From positions 1-6,624 of the forward strand of contig JAISRJ010000243.1 in NCBI GenBank assembly GCA_031273705.1: a stretch of DNA of 6,624 bases, in the 5' to 3' direction. The stretch's first letter is position 1. Each line of letters opens with the position of its first letter. The notes under the pieces were generated by a model. That model had not been told where the DNA came from and ran no database searches. It saw only the letters and a list, made by a program, of their open reading frames with translations. The translations under genes and the position numbers were made by a program. Shown in pieces: positions 1-6,385 of the stretch. The DNA comes from Clostridiales bacterium. Lineage in GTDB: Bacteria; Bacillota; Clostridia; Lachnospirales; WQUN01.

Positions 1-6
1 CGAGGA

Positions 7-34
7 TTTACGCTCTGTTCTATACAGGTATAAA
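7..34 (+). promoter_or_regulatory. Candidate sigma-A-like promoter for the 71-aa/FIST-like pair
   Basis: TTTACG (7-12; 4 of 6 matches to TTGACA) is followed after 16 bp by TATAAA (29-34; 5 of 6 matches to TATAAT). Transcription would start near position 41 and leave a leader of about 60 nt before the start codon at 100. The rest of 1-99 holds only the ribosome binding site at 86-91 and a short direct repeat, ACTGA at 68-72 and 76-80. The match is moderate, the region is AT-rich, and the window edge hides what lies upstream, so this is a weak call. Confidence 0.3.
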
Positions 35-99
35 TCATTCACAGCTGGCTATTATATACATTATCTAACTGATTCACTGACAGATAGGAGGAAGTTTTC

Positions 100-315
100 A
101 TGGAAATTACCTTTTCTCAAGCGGAAAAAATTCTTGCCGGGAAGTTTCCCTTTACAATGTTGGGCTTTTCAATGCTTATGACTCGACTAAGAAGAACTTA
201 CGCGAGTAATCCGTCTCAAGCTACGGTGCTTACTTGTATGGAGGAAATAAACGCCTTTTTGCGGAAATACTCAAAGATAATGACCGCCGACTACGCGGTT
301 ATTTCTAAACTCTAG
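100..315 (+). CDS. Hypothetical 71-residue protein upstream of a FIST-like gene
   Basis: I do not recognise this small protein. The start is well supported: AGGAGG at 86-91 lies 8 nt before the ATG at 100, and the frame ends at TAG (313-315). It is short and largely helical in appearance. It has an amphipathic start (FSQAEKILAGKFPFTMLGF), a basic patch (TRLRRTY, residues 28-34) and a second probable helix (CMEEINAFLRKYSKIM). It has no signal peptide, no clear membrane segment and one cysteine (residue 46). The next gene starts 44 bp downstream with its own strong ribosome binding site and no clear terminator between, so the two are probably co-transcribed. A role as a small partner or regulator of the FIST-like protein is inference from position only. 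The good ribosome binding site and protein-like composition make it a real gene rather than a chance frame. Confidence 0.75.
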   Translation: MEITFSQAEKILAGKFPFTMLGFSMLMTRLRRTYASNPSQATVLTCMEEINAFLRKYSKIMTADYAVISKL

Positions 316-359
316 TTTCTATACTTTATTATCTAAACTAAAATCTTGGAGGAAATAAC

Positions 360-1322
360 ATGCTGCTGTCATTCGATGAAACAAGTAAATTGATCTCAAG
401 TGGTAGTCTTTTGCATATAGCGGGCGCGGCGAATCTTCTTAAAAAGCTCCCCAAAGGTAATTGGATTGGCGGTTCTACGGAGTATTTTATGGCGGAAGGC
501 GGCGGTAAGATTACAAATGAATCGCTTTCTGTAATGAAGCTGCCTGGCGACAACTACAAAATAAATGTTTATGATGAAGATTCTATCTCTAATGTAACTG
601 ACGATGCTTTTGATAATGGTTTTTCTATTATAATACTGCCATTTGACAGTAAAGTACATGTAAAATACGCGGACAAAGCCTCGGAGTTCAAAGGCATGTT
701 TATGAAAAACATCGTCGGTTGGGTCTCCGGTTTTAATCTGGGCGTGCAAGGACAGACACCCATTTCCGTTAATGGGCAAGAGGAAAAGATATTTGCCGAC
801 AAAGCGGTAGCATTGCATATTTCGGTACCGAATGACAAATTGGTCAGCATAGGCATTGTTAATATATTCACACAGGACGAAACCGCTCCGTTAATCGAAT
901 TTACCAACGAAGGTTTTTCCGTTAAAACATGCCGTGTAGATGGCAAGGAAGTTGTATTCGCGGATTATATCGCGCAGAATAACATCGATACTAAAATCCC
1001 ATTAGTGGGAGATTATTCCGGAGTGGGTGTAAACGTATCCTTTAAATCAATTGAAAACGGACAGGTGAATTTGTACGCTCCTGTTTTTTGCGGAATAAAA
1101 TATAGAATGGCAAAACCTATTAAGAATTATGAAAAAGAATTTATCAGTCAATTGGAAAGTATTAAAAACATCACGGCGGTATTTACTTGCAACTGCATAC
1201 TAAACTTTTTATATGGAGAGCTTGAGGGGAAAAATTTTGACTCATTTTTCGGACCTATTACCTTTGGGGAGGTAGCATACCAACTTTTAAACCAGACATT
1301 GGTATATGTTACGGTATCATAA
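360..1322 (+). CDS. FIST-like (DUF6976-type) protein, possible ligand sensor
   Basis: A 320-residue protein with no predicted signal peptide or membrane helix, probably cytoplasmic. The start at 360 is fixed by GGAGG (348-352) 7 nt upstream. Near the N-terminus it has the motif LPKGNWIGGS (residues 30-39), which I associate from memory with a family of roughly 300-residue bacterial proteins filed as DUF6976. Its C-terminus (about 273-320) resembles a FIST C-terminal domain: a cysteine motif (CNC, 277-279), then a GPxTFGE segment with Gly303-Glu304, then a closing LLNQTLVY strand. FIST domains are sensory modules predicted to bind small ligands such as amino acids, usually fused to or encoded near signalling proteins. 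None of those output domains is fused here, so the protein is stand-alone. The gene follows the 71-aa gene by 44 bp and converges on recG. The coding call is firm; the FIST relationship rests on motif memory, and the ligand and role are unknown. Confidence 0.8.
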   Translation: MLLSFDETSKLISSGSLLHIAGAANLLKKLPKGNWIGGSTEYFMAEGGGKITNESLSVMKLPGDNYKINVYDEDSISNVTDDAFDNGFSIIILPFDSKVHVKYADKASEFKGMFMKNIVGWVSGFNLGVQGQTPISVNGQEEKIFADKAVALHISVPNDKLVSIGIVNIFTQDETAPLIEFTNEGFSVKTCRVDGKEVVFADYIAQNNIDTKIPLVGDYSGVGVNVSFKSIENGQVNLYAPVFCGIKYRMAKPIKNYEKEFISQLESIKNITAVFTCNCILNFLYGELEGKNFDSFFGPITFGEVAYQLLNQTLVYVTVS

Positions 1323-1331
1323 TTTGCCGAA

Positions 1332-1366
1332 GCGGGCGCTCAAGGGCGACGCCCCAGGCCGCCCGC
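1332..1366. terminator. GC-rich nested hairpin between convergent genes, possible bidirectional terminator
   Basis: The 7-bp arms GCGGGCG (1332-1338) and CGCCCGC (1360-1366) pair perfectly. Inside them GGGC (1344-1347) pairs with GCCC (1351-1354) around a GAC loop, giving a two-tier hairpin. Thirty of its 35 bases are G or C, far above the flanking genes. It sits just after the stop of the FIST-like gene (1320-1322) and 4 bp before the recG stop (1370-1372, minus strand), the usual place for a shared terminator. Neither side has a proper T-run (only AATTTA on the right), so efficient intrinsic termination is doubtful. It could instead be a copy of a dispersed intergenic palindromic repeat. 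Confidence 0.4.
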
Positions 1367-1369
1367 AAT

Positions 1370-3394
1370 TTACAGCACAAACTCAGTTAGCTTATTTTTG
1401 AATTTAAATGAGATAAAATCCAGCAATTTATCAGATTCGTCGCCGAATAATTCCTGGGCGGCTGTTTGAGCCTGTTTCATGGTGTCGGTATCTTTATATA
1501 AGTTAGCCAGTTTAAATTCGGGTAATCCATGCTGCGCGACCCCAAAAAAATCCCCGGGTCCGCGCAGTTTTAGATCCAGCTCCGACAACGCGAATCCATC
1601 ACTTGTTCTCTGCATGGCCTTTAACTTACTCATCGCGCTTTTAGAGCGTGTATCCGAAATAAGAATACAATATGATCTATGCTGCCCGCGACCTACCCGC
1701 CCTCGCAATTGATGCAACTGCGCCAAGCCGAACCGATCCGCGTCTTCTATCAGCATTACCGTCGCGTTCGGTACGTTCACACCCACTTCTATCACAGTAG
1801 TAGACACAATAAGATTTATTTCCCCGGCCGAAAATCCTTTCATTATATCTTGCTTCACATCCGGCTTAAGCCGACCATGCAAAAAACTTACTCTAAACTC
1901 AGGCAAAAATTTACTTAATTCCGCTGCGTAGCTTTCCACTGCCTTTAATTCTGTTTTGTCGTCCCAATCAATCATTGCGCAAACCACATACGCCTGTCGA
2001 TCCGCCGCCAGTTCTTTTCTAAGAAATTCCCAAATACGTGTTCGATACGATCCCATAACGTAGTATGTGGAAATAGGCTGTCTGCCGGGTGGCAGCTCGT
2101 CAATCACCGAATAATCCATATCGCCGTATAATATCAATGCCAATGTTCGAGGAATCGGAGTGGCGGTCATTACCAGCACATGGCACGCTTTGGAATCTTG
2201 GCCGGATTTTTTGCTAAGACTCAATCTCTGTCTAACGCCGAATCGATGTTGTTCGTCGGTCATCACCAGAGATATATTCGCGAATTCGACCTTTTCTTGA
2301 ATGAGGGCGTGCGTACCGACAATCATTCCCGCTTCTCCGTTTTTTATACGCTCCAGAGCGTTACGACGCTGCTTTTGGGTCAAACTGCCGGTCAATATTT
2401 CCGTCTTTATTCCCAATGGGCGAAACGCCGCTTCGAACGAATCAAAATGCTGTCGCGCCAATACTTCTGTCGGAGCCATTATCGCGGCTTGCATTCCGTT
2501 TTGTATAACCATATAAGCCGCGGCCATGGCCACAACCGTTTTCCCTGAGCCTACATCCCCCTGAACCAGCCGGTTCATTGCAAAGCCTCCGGATAGATCC
2601 TCTTTTATCTCATTCAAAACCCGCCGCTGCGCATCGGTTAATCCATATGGCAGTGTTCTGACAAAATCTTCTAATGGCGTTCTTAATTTTATTGACGCCC
2701 GATTCTTAATCGATCCTTTTATCCGAAACAAACCCAGTTGCGCGCACAGAATTTCATCAAAGACCAATCGCCGGCGTGACTCGTAAAACTGTTCCGGAGT
2801 TTCTGGCATATGCACACCACGAATCGCATCATTTCTCGAAAGTAATCGAAACTTTCTTATTACGCTTATAGGCAGGATTTCCTCGAATTCGCCAACCTGT
2901 TCCAAAGCCAATCTAATAAAAGATCGAAATATTTTCTGGCTAAATCCCCCGGGGAGAAGATATATGGGTATTATTAATCCGTTTTCCAAAGCTTTATCCA
3001 ATAACTCGTATTCCGGTGAAACCATTTCCATAGAAAAACCCTGCTTTTCCTGTACCATACCCGTAAATAAATACTCATGATGTTTTTTTAATGTATGTGT
3101 TAAATATGGCTGATTAAACCAAACTATAGATAAGACGCCTGTTTGATCGATAATCCGTACTTTCACCACAGCTCGACCCTTCACAAACATAGATTGCGGA
3201 TCGGTCGTCAGTACACCGCGAATATTGTTCACAATTCCGGGTGTTAAATCGCGAATATTTTTTATTTTACTGCGATCGTGATAATCCCTTGGAAAGTGCA
3301 GTAGCAAATCAGAAAATGTATGTATATCCAGTTTTTCCAGCAACGCGGCGCGTGCCTTGCCTACTCCCCGCAGAGCCGATATGCGTTCATCCAT
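1370..3394 (-). CDS. recG: ATP-dependent DNA helicase RecG
   Basis: RecG is a cytoplasmic superfamily 2 translocase that reverses stalled replication forks and migrates Holliday junctions and D-loops during recombinational repair. At 674 residues it is of normal length (Bacillus and E. coli proteins are about 680-690). An N-terminal helix-hairpin-like segment (LRGVGKARAALLEKL, 8-22) leads into the OB-fold wedge domain (about 50-145). Helicase motifs follow in order: Walker A GDVGSGKT (279-286), APTE (307-310), DEQH Walker B (380-383), TATPIPR (410-416), STTVIEVGVNVPNAT (531-545), and motif VI within 559-570 (QLHQLRGRVGRG). The RecG-specific TRG region is intact (LRGPGDFFGVAQHG, 610-623). No residue looks missing and no frameshift is seen. 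The ATG at 3392-3394 has only a weak GGGTGG ribosome binding site. It is a single-gene unit, divergent from the Asp23-FakA cluster and convergent with the FIST-like gene. Confidence 0.98.
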   Translation of the reverse strand: MDERISALRGVGKARAALLEKLDIHTFSDLLLHFPRDYHDRSKIKNIRDLTPGIVNNIRGVLTTDPQSMFVKGRAVVKVRIIDQTGVLSIVWFNQPYLTHTLKKHHEYLFTGMVQEKQGFSMEMVSPEYELLDKALENGLIIPIYLLPGGFSQKIFRSFIRLALEQVGEFEEILPISVIRKFRLLSRNDAIRGVHMPETPEQFYESRRRLVFDEILCAQLGLFRIKGSIKNRASIKLRTPLEDFVRTLPYGLTDAQRRVLNEIKEDLSGGFAMNRLVQGDVGSGKTVVAMAAAYMVIQNGMQAAIMAPTEVLARQHFDSFEAAFRPLGIKTEILTGSLTQKQRRNALERIKNGEAGMIVGTHALIQEKVEFANISLVMTDEQHRFGVRQRLSLSKKSGQDSKACHVLVMTATPIPRTLALILYGDMDYSVIDELPPGRQPISTYYVMGSYRTRIWEFLRKELAADRQAYVVCAMIDWDDKTELKAVESYAAELSKFLPEFRVSFLHGRLKPDVKQDIMKGFSAGEINLIVSTTVIEVGVNVPNATVMLIEDADRFGLAQLHQLRGRVGRGQHRSYCILISDTRSKSAMSKLKAMQRTSDGFALSELDLKLRGPGDFFGVAQHGLPEFKLANLYKDTDTMKQAQTAAQELFGDESDKLLDFISFKFKNKLTEFVL

Positions 3395-3409
3395 TAAACC
3401 ACCCGTATT

Positions 3410-3437
3410 ATTATATCAAATCTGGCTTGCGTCACAA
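3410..3437 (-). promoter_or_regulatory. recG promoter, extended -10 type
   Basis: On the minus strand TTGTGA (3437-3432; 4 of 6 to consensus) is followed after 16 bp by a perfect TATAAT (3415-3410), preceded by TG one base upstream, the extended -10 form TGATATAAT. Transcription would begin near 3403, only about 9 nt before the recG start codon at 3394. The leader would then be very short and hold just the weak GGGTGG ribosome binding site. Confidence 0.6.
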
Positions 3438-3438
3438 G
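3426..3438. promoter_or_regulatory. Imperfect 13-bp palindrome between divergent promoters, possible operator
   Basis: The sequence CTTGCGTCACAAG matches its own reverse complement at 5 of 6 base pairs around a central T (CTTG and CAAG arms, plus an inner G-C pair). It covers the adjoining -35 elements of both divergent promoters, so a bound protein could affect both. Short palindromes like this arise by chance, and no regulator gene is present in the window. Confidence 0.2.
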
Positions 3439-3455
3439 ATAGGATTATGTATAAT
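3427..3455 (+). promoter_or_regulatory. Promoter of the Asp23-FakA-DUF2953-GerW cluster
   Basis: TTGCGT (3427-3432; 3 of 6 to consensus) lies 17 bp before a perfect TATAAT (3450-3455). The predicted start of transcription is near 3462, giving a leader of about 22 nt that contains AGGAGG (3473-3478). The -35 element meets that of the divergent recG promoter at position 3432, so two polymerases would compete for this stretch. No other convincing promoter appears before the downstream genes. Confidence 0.6.
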
Positions 3456-3483
3456 AAGCGCAATACAGCATTAGGAGGAAATT

Positions 3484-3837
3484 ATGCCACTAAGCATCAA
3501 AAACGAATATGGCACAATTATGATTGAAAATGAGGTAGTCGCCCGAATAGCAGGTCTTGCCGCTATGGACTGTTATGGTATAGTGGGCATGGCGGCGAAA
3601 AATATAAAAGATGGTTTGGTTCAACTGCTAAAGATGGAAAGTCTTAGCAAGGGCGTAAATCTTAAAGTCACGGATGGAACTATTGTTATAGATCTCCATA
3701 TTATCGTGGAATACGGTACAAACATCGCCGCTATCGCGGATTCTATCGTCAGCACCGTAAAATATCGAGTTGAGGAAAATATTGGGATGCCTGTTTCTGA
3801 AGTTAATGTCTTTGTGGAAGGCGTGCGCGTGGAATAA
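3484..3837 (+). CDS. Asp23/Gls24 family protein, YloU-like
   Basis: A single-domain 117-residue Asp23 (Pfam DUF322) protein, the usual length for the YloU type. Typical family features are the opening strand with GTIMIENEVVARIAGLAA (about 10-27), the Y-G-I-V-G-M turn that follows, the central VTDGTIVIDLHIIVEYG block, and the C-terminal VSEVNVFVEGVRVE strand. Members are small cytoplasmic or membrane-associated proteins linked to cell-envelope stress, for example Asp23 in Staphylococcus, which is anchored through a partner. There is no signal peptide or membrane segment here, so any membrane contact would need a partner. The start follows AGGAGG (3473-3478) at 5 nt. The gene lies 23 bp before fakA, an arrangement conserved widely in Firmicutes (yloU-yloV in Bacillus subtilis), which supports the assignment. 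Its exact molecular role is unknown. Confidence 0.93.
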   Translation: MPLSIKNEYGTIMIENEVVARIAGLAAMDCYGIVGMAAKNIKDGLVQLLKMESLSKGVNLKVTDGTIVIDLHIIVEYGTNIAAIADSIVSTVKYRVEENIGMPVSEVNVFVEGVRVE

Positions 3838-3860
3838 TACAGCGAAACTTGGAGGATTTA

Positions 3861-5549
3861 ATGGGGACGATAAGCGTAGACGGAAATCTGTTGAAAAAAA
3901 TGATCATCGCCGGTTCCAATGCCCTTAACCAAAGACGGGCGGAAATCGACGCTATGAACGTATTTCCCGTACCGGACGGCGATACGGGAATCAATATGTC
4001 GATGACTGTGTTAGCGGCCGCTCGTGAAGCGTCAAAGCTAAACACACCCAATATATATGATGTGGCGAAGGCCGCTTCCAGTGGTTCGCTGCGCGGTGCG
4101 CGCGGTAACTCAGGCGTTATCCTCTCGCAATTATTCCGAGGTTTCGCCAAGGGATTGGAAGAGATTGACGTAGCCACTGCTTACGATCTTGCAAACGCCG
4201 CGCAAAAAGCTATGGAAACCGCTTATAAAGCGGTTATGAAGCCCAAAGAGGGCACTATTCTTACCATAGCGAAGGCATTATCCGAGCAAGCCGCTAAAAG
4301 CGCCGAAATATCCGACGACATTGAAACTTTTGTGCAGAGATGCGTTAAGCACGCCAACAATGTCTTGGAACGCACACCGCAAATGCTTATGGAATTAAAG
4401 CAGGCGGGTGTTGTGGACGCCGGCGGCAAAGGTCTTTTAGTCGTGCTGGAAGGCGCTTTGCGCGGAATGAATAGGCCAATGGAAAATTTGCTGGAGATTG
4501 GTCAGGGTGATCAAAAGTCCGGCGATTCCACAAGCTTCGCACCGGCCGCTTCAAATGGTTCGCTTGCGGCCGCCGCGGCTGCTTCCGGCGACATAAAATT
4601 TGGATACTGCACCGAATTTTTTATTCTTTCCAACAAAATTACTCAAAAGACCGAGGATAGTTTGAAAGAATATCTCGAAACCGTCGGCGATTCAATTGTG
4701 GTTGTAGCCGATGAAGATATTATAAAGATCCATGTGCACACAAACCATCCGGGCAGAGTGCTTGAAAGGGCGCTGACCGTTGGCGCTCTTAGCAATCTAA
4801 AGATAGAAAACATGCGTGAACAACATACGACTCTTATTAACTTTTCCGATCAAAACGAAACGATTGCGGAGCAGCCGCCAAAAGATGTCGGATTTGTCAC
4901 TATCGCGGTCGGCGAGGGATTAAAGGAGCTATTTATTAATTCCGGCGCGGATGAGGTTATTATGGGCGGTCAAACTATGAATCCCAGTACGGACGATATT
5001 TTAAACTCTATAAATAAAGTCAACGCTAAAACCGTTTTTGTATTGCCGAATAATAAAAACATCGTGCTGGCTGCCCAGCAAGCCGCAAAACTTTGTAATG
5101 ACAAAGAAGTAATAGTTATTCCAACCAAAAGCATTCCGCAGGGCTTATCTTGCATAATAAGTTATTCGGACACCTTCTCTCTGGACGAGAACACCGAGAC
5201 CATGAAAGAAGCTATGGAACAAACCCACTCCGGTCAAATAACATTCGCTGTGCGAGATACGATAACGCCTAATGGTGTAGAGATCAGTAAAGACGATTAT
5301 ATATGTATGCTTGACGGCGACATTGTGTTAAGCGGCAAAGATTTACAGCAAGCGGCAAAAGATTTAATCGCGGCAATGGCGAATAATACGGAAAACGGAC
5401 CGGACATTATAAGCGTTTATTACGGAGCGGACGCGACGGAAGATATGGCGGGCGAGCTTGCGCGGTACGCGGCGGATAATTACGGCTGCGATGTGGAAGT
5501 TCTGTATGGAGGTCAACCATTGTATTTCTATATAATTTCGCAGGAGTAG
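3861..5549 (+). CDS. fakA: Fatty acid kinase ATP-binding subunit FakA (DAK2 domain, YloV-like)
   Basis: FakA phosphorylates fatty acids presented by a FakB (DegV-family) carrier, giving acyl-phosphate for phospholipid synthesis through PlsX/PlsY. The 562-residue protein has the full three-part architecture. The N-terminal DhaL/DAK2 kinase domain (about 1-210) carries the metal and ATP site NVFPVPDGDTGINM (33-46), GARGNSGVILSQ (79-90) and VVDAGGKG (184-191). A short Ala/Ser-rich linker (about 221-242) follows. The middle domain has Cys249, His290 and His292, matching the zinc-ligand pattern reported for Staphylococcus aureus FakA. The C-terminal DegV-like domain (about 341-562) has GGQTMNPST (368-376). 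The ATG at 3861 is preferred: GGAGG at 3851-3855 is 5 nt upstream, whereas an in-frame TTG at 3849 overlaps that site. No FakB gene is in the window, so its carrier must be encoded elsewhere. Confidence 0.95.
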   Translation: MGTISVDGNLLKKMIIAGSNALNQRRAEIDAMNVFPVPDGDTGINMSMTVLAAAREASKLNTPNIYDVAKAASSGSLRGARGNSGVILSQLFRGFAKGLEEIDVATAYDLANAAQKAMETAYKAVMKPKEGTILTIAKALSEQAAKSAEISDDIETFVQRCVKHANNVLERTPQMLMELKQAGVVDAGGKGLLVVLEGALRGMNRPMENLLEIGQGDQKSGDSTSFAPAASNGSLAAAAAASGDIKFGYCTEFFILSNKITQKTEDSLKEYLETVGDSIVVVADEDIIKIHVHTNHPGRVLERALTVGALSNLKIENMREQHTTLINFSDQNETIAEQPPKDVGFVTIAVGEGLKELFINSGADEVIMGGQTMNPSTDDILNSINKVNAKTVFVLPNNKNIVLAAQQAAKLCNDKEVIVIPTKSIPQGLSCIISYSDTFSLDENTETMKEAMEQTHSGQITFAVRDTITPNGVEISKDDYICMLDGDIVLSGKDLQQAAKDLIAAMANNTENGPDIISVYYGADATEDMAGELARYAADNYGCDVEVLYGGQPLYFYIISQE

Positions 5550-5551
5550 CC

Positions 5552-6385
5552 ATGATTCTTTTTGTACTAAAGAGCATAGGAATTGTTTTACTGTATATAC
5601 TGGCTTTTATACTGCTTATACTCGTAATCGCTTTATTTGCTCCGATTCGATATAAGGCTGACGCGCTCTATGACAAAAAACTCCATCTAAACGCGGAGGC
5701 TGATTGGATATTTCGGTTAGTGGTTTTTTTTTATAAAATCGACGGAAAAAATAAAAAATCCGGACTTAAAATACTAGGATTGTCTAAGGCTCCGTTTTTT
5801 AGAAATAAAAACCTATCCACCGCTAAGAATAGTAATGAAGAAATAGAAACCGGTAAAAACTTTAATAGTCAGAACTTAAAAACAAATAAAGAGCCTCCGG
5901 TGAGTTTTACGAATAATAATTTATCATTTATAGATAATGATATAAAAGAAGATTCGGACGGTGAACCGGAAGAAAAAAAAGGGGTTATTCAACGCGTAAA
6001 AGACTTTATCGAGATAAAAGAGAAAGAGGCCATTGTATCTCAAGCTTGGCTGACGCTTAAAAGATTATTAAAAGCCGTTATTTTTAAAGAATTTTACGCA
6101 AAGACTATATTCGGCTTTGATGATCCCAGCCTAACGGGCGTGTTATTGGGCGCGGCTTATATGATTGTTACACCGCTGGGTCTGGGAGAGCAAATATTGT
6201 TTGACGCGGACTTTGAAAACAAGCGCCTGTTTGCGGATGTACGAGTGAAGGGATATACAAATTTATGGTCTATTCTTTGGCCTTTGACCGCGTTTGCGAT
6301 TTCAAAGCCGGTTTGGCCTATTATAAAACCGCATTTATTTAAGAAGGGAGTTACAAATGAGCGCAAATCTAAGCAGCAATCTTGA
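5552..6385 (+). CDS. DUF2953 membrane protein, YtfI-like
   Basis: A 277-residue protein with one N-terminal transmembrane helix (about residues 5-30, rich in L, I, V and F), then a basic segment, a long polar linker (about 75-140, rich in N, K, E and S) and a conserved C-terminal region. The C-terminal part (about 188-265) carries the DUF2953 hallmark FGFDDPSLTGVLLGAAYMI and ends with a hydrophobic WSILWPLTAFAI stretch and a basic tail. DUF2953 proteins of Firmicutes, such as YtfI of Bacillus subtilis, usually lie directly before the GerW/YtfJ gene, as here; their biochemical function is unknown. The start follows the fakA stop by 2 bp, with GGAG (5543-5546) inside the fakA end, suggesting translational coupling. 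The gene overlaps gerW by 29 bp. T9 (5724-5732) and A8 (5973-5980) runs occur, but the frame is intact. A spore-related role is inferred from the neighbour. Confidence 0.85.
   Translation: MILFVLKSIGIVLLYILAFILLILVIALFAPIRYKADALYDKKLHLNAEADWIFRLVVFFYKIDGKNKKSGLKILGLSKAPFFRNKNLSTAKNSNEEIETGKNFNSQNLKTNKEPPVSFTNNNLSFIDNDIKEDSDGEPEEKKGVIQRVKDFIEIKEKEAIVSQAWLTLKRLLKAVIFKEFYAKTIFGFDDPSLTGVLLGAAYMIVTPLGLGEQILFDADFENKRLFADVRVKGYTNLWSILWPLTAFAISKPVWPIIKPHLFKKGVTNERKSKQQS

Noticed and set aside
3..68. A forward frame open from the window edge to TAA at 66-68, reading as a plausible protein tail (ends with HSQLAIIYII)
   Set aside because: Only 21 codons are visible, another forward frame is also open through this region, and a candidate promoter overlaps it. 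It could be the end of an upstream gene but cannot be supported from this window.
320..325. TATACT as a separate -10 element for the FIST-like gene
   Set aside because: No matching -35 element is evident, and the 44-bp gap is easily explained by co-transcription.
396..946. Minus-strand open frames of 125 and 140 codons inside the FIST-like gene
   Set aside because: They lie opposite a well-supported gene with its own ribosome binding site and show no recognisable protein features.
2180..2548. A plus-strand open frame of 122 codons inside recG
   Set aside because: It lies opposite the helicase domain, whose motifs are intact on the minus strand; a shadow frame.
3849..3860. A TTG start giving FakA four more residues
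   Set aside because: The TTG overlaps the GGAGG ribosome binding site that serves the ATG at 3861, and it has no site of its own.
5531..5536. TATAAT just before the DUF2953 gene as an internal promoter
   Set aside because: No acceptable -35 element lies 16-18 bp upstream, and the sequence is part of the fakA coding end.
5969..5984. Possible programmed frameshift at the A8-GGGG run in the DUF2953 gene
   Set aside because: The zero frame continues into the conserved DUF2953 C-terminal region, so no shift is needed to make the full protein.
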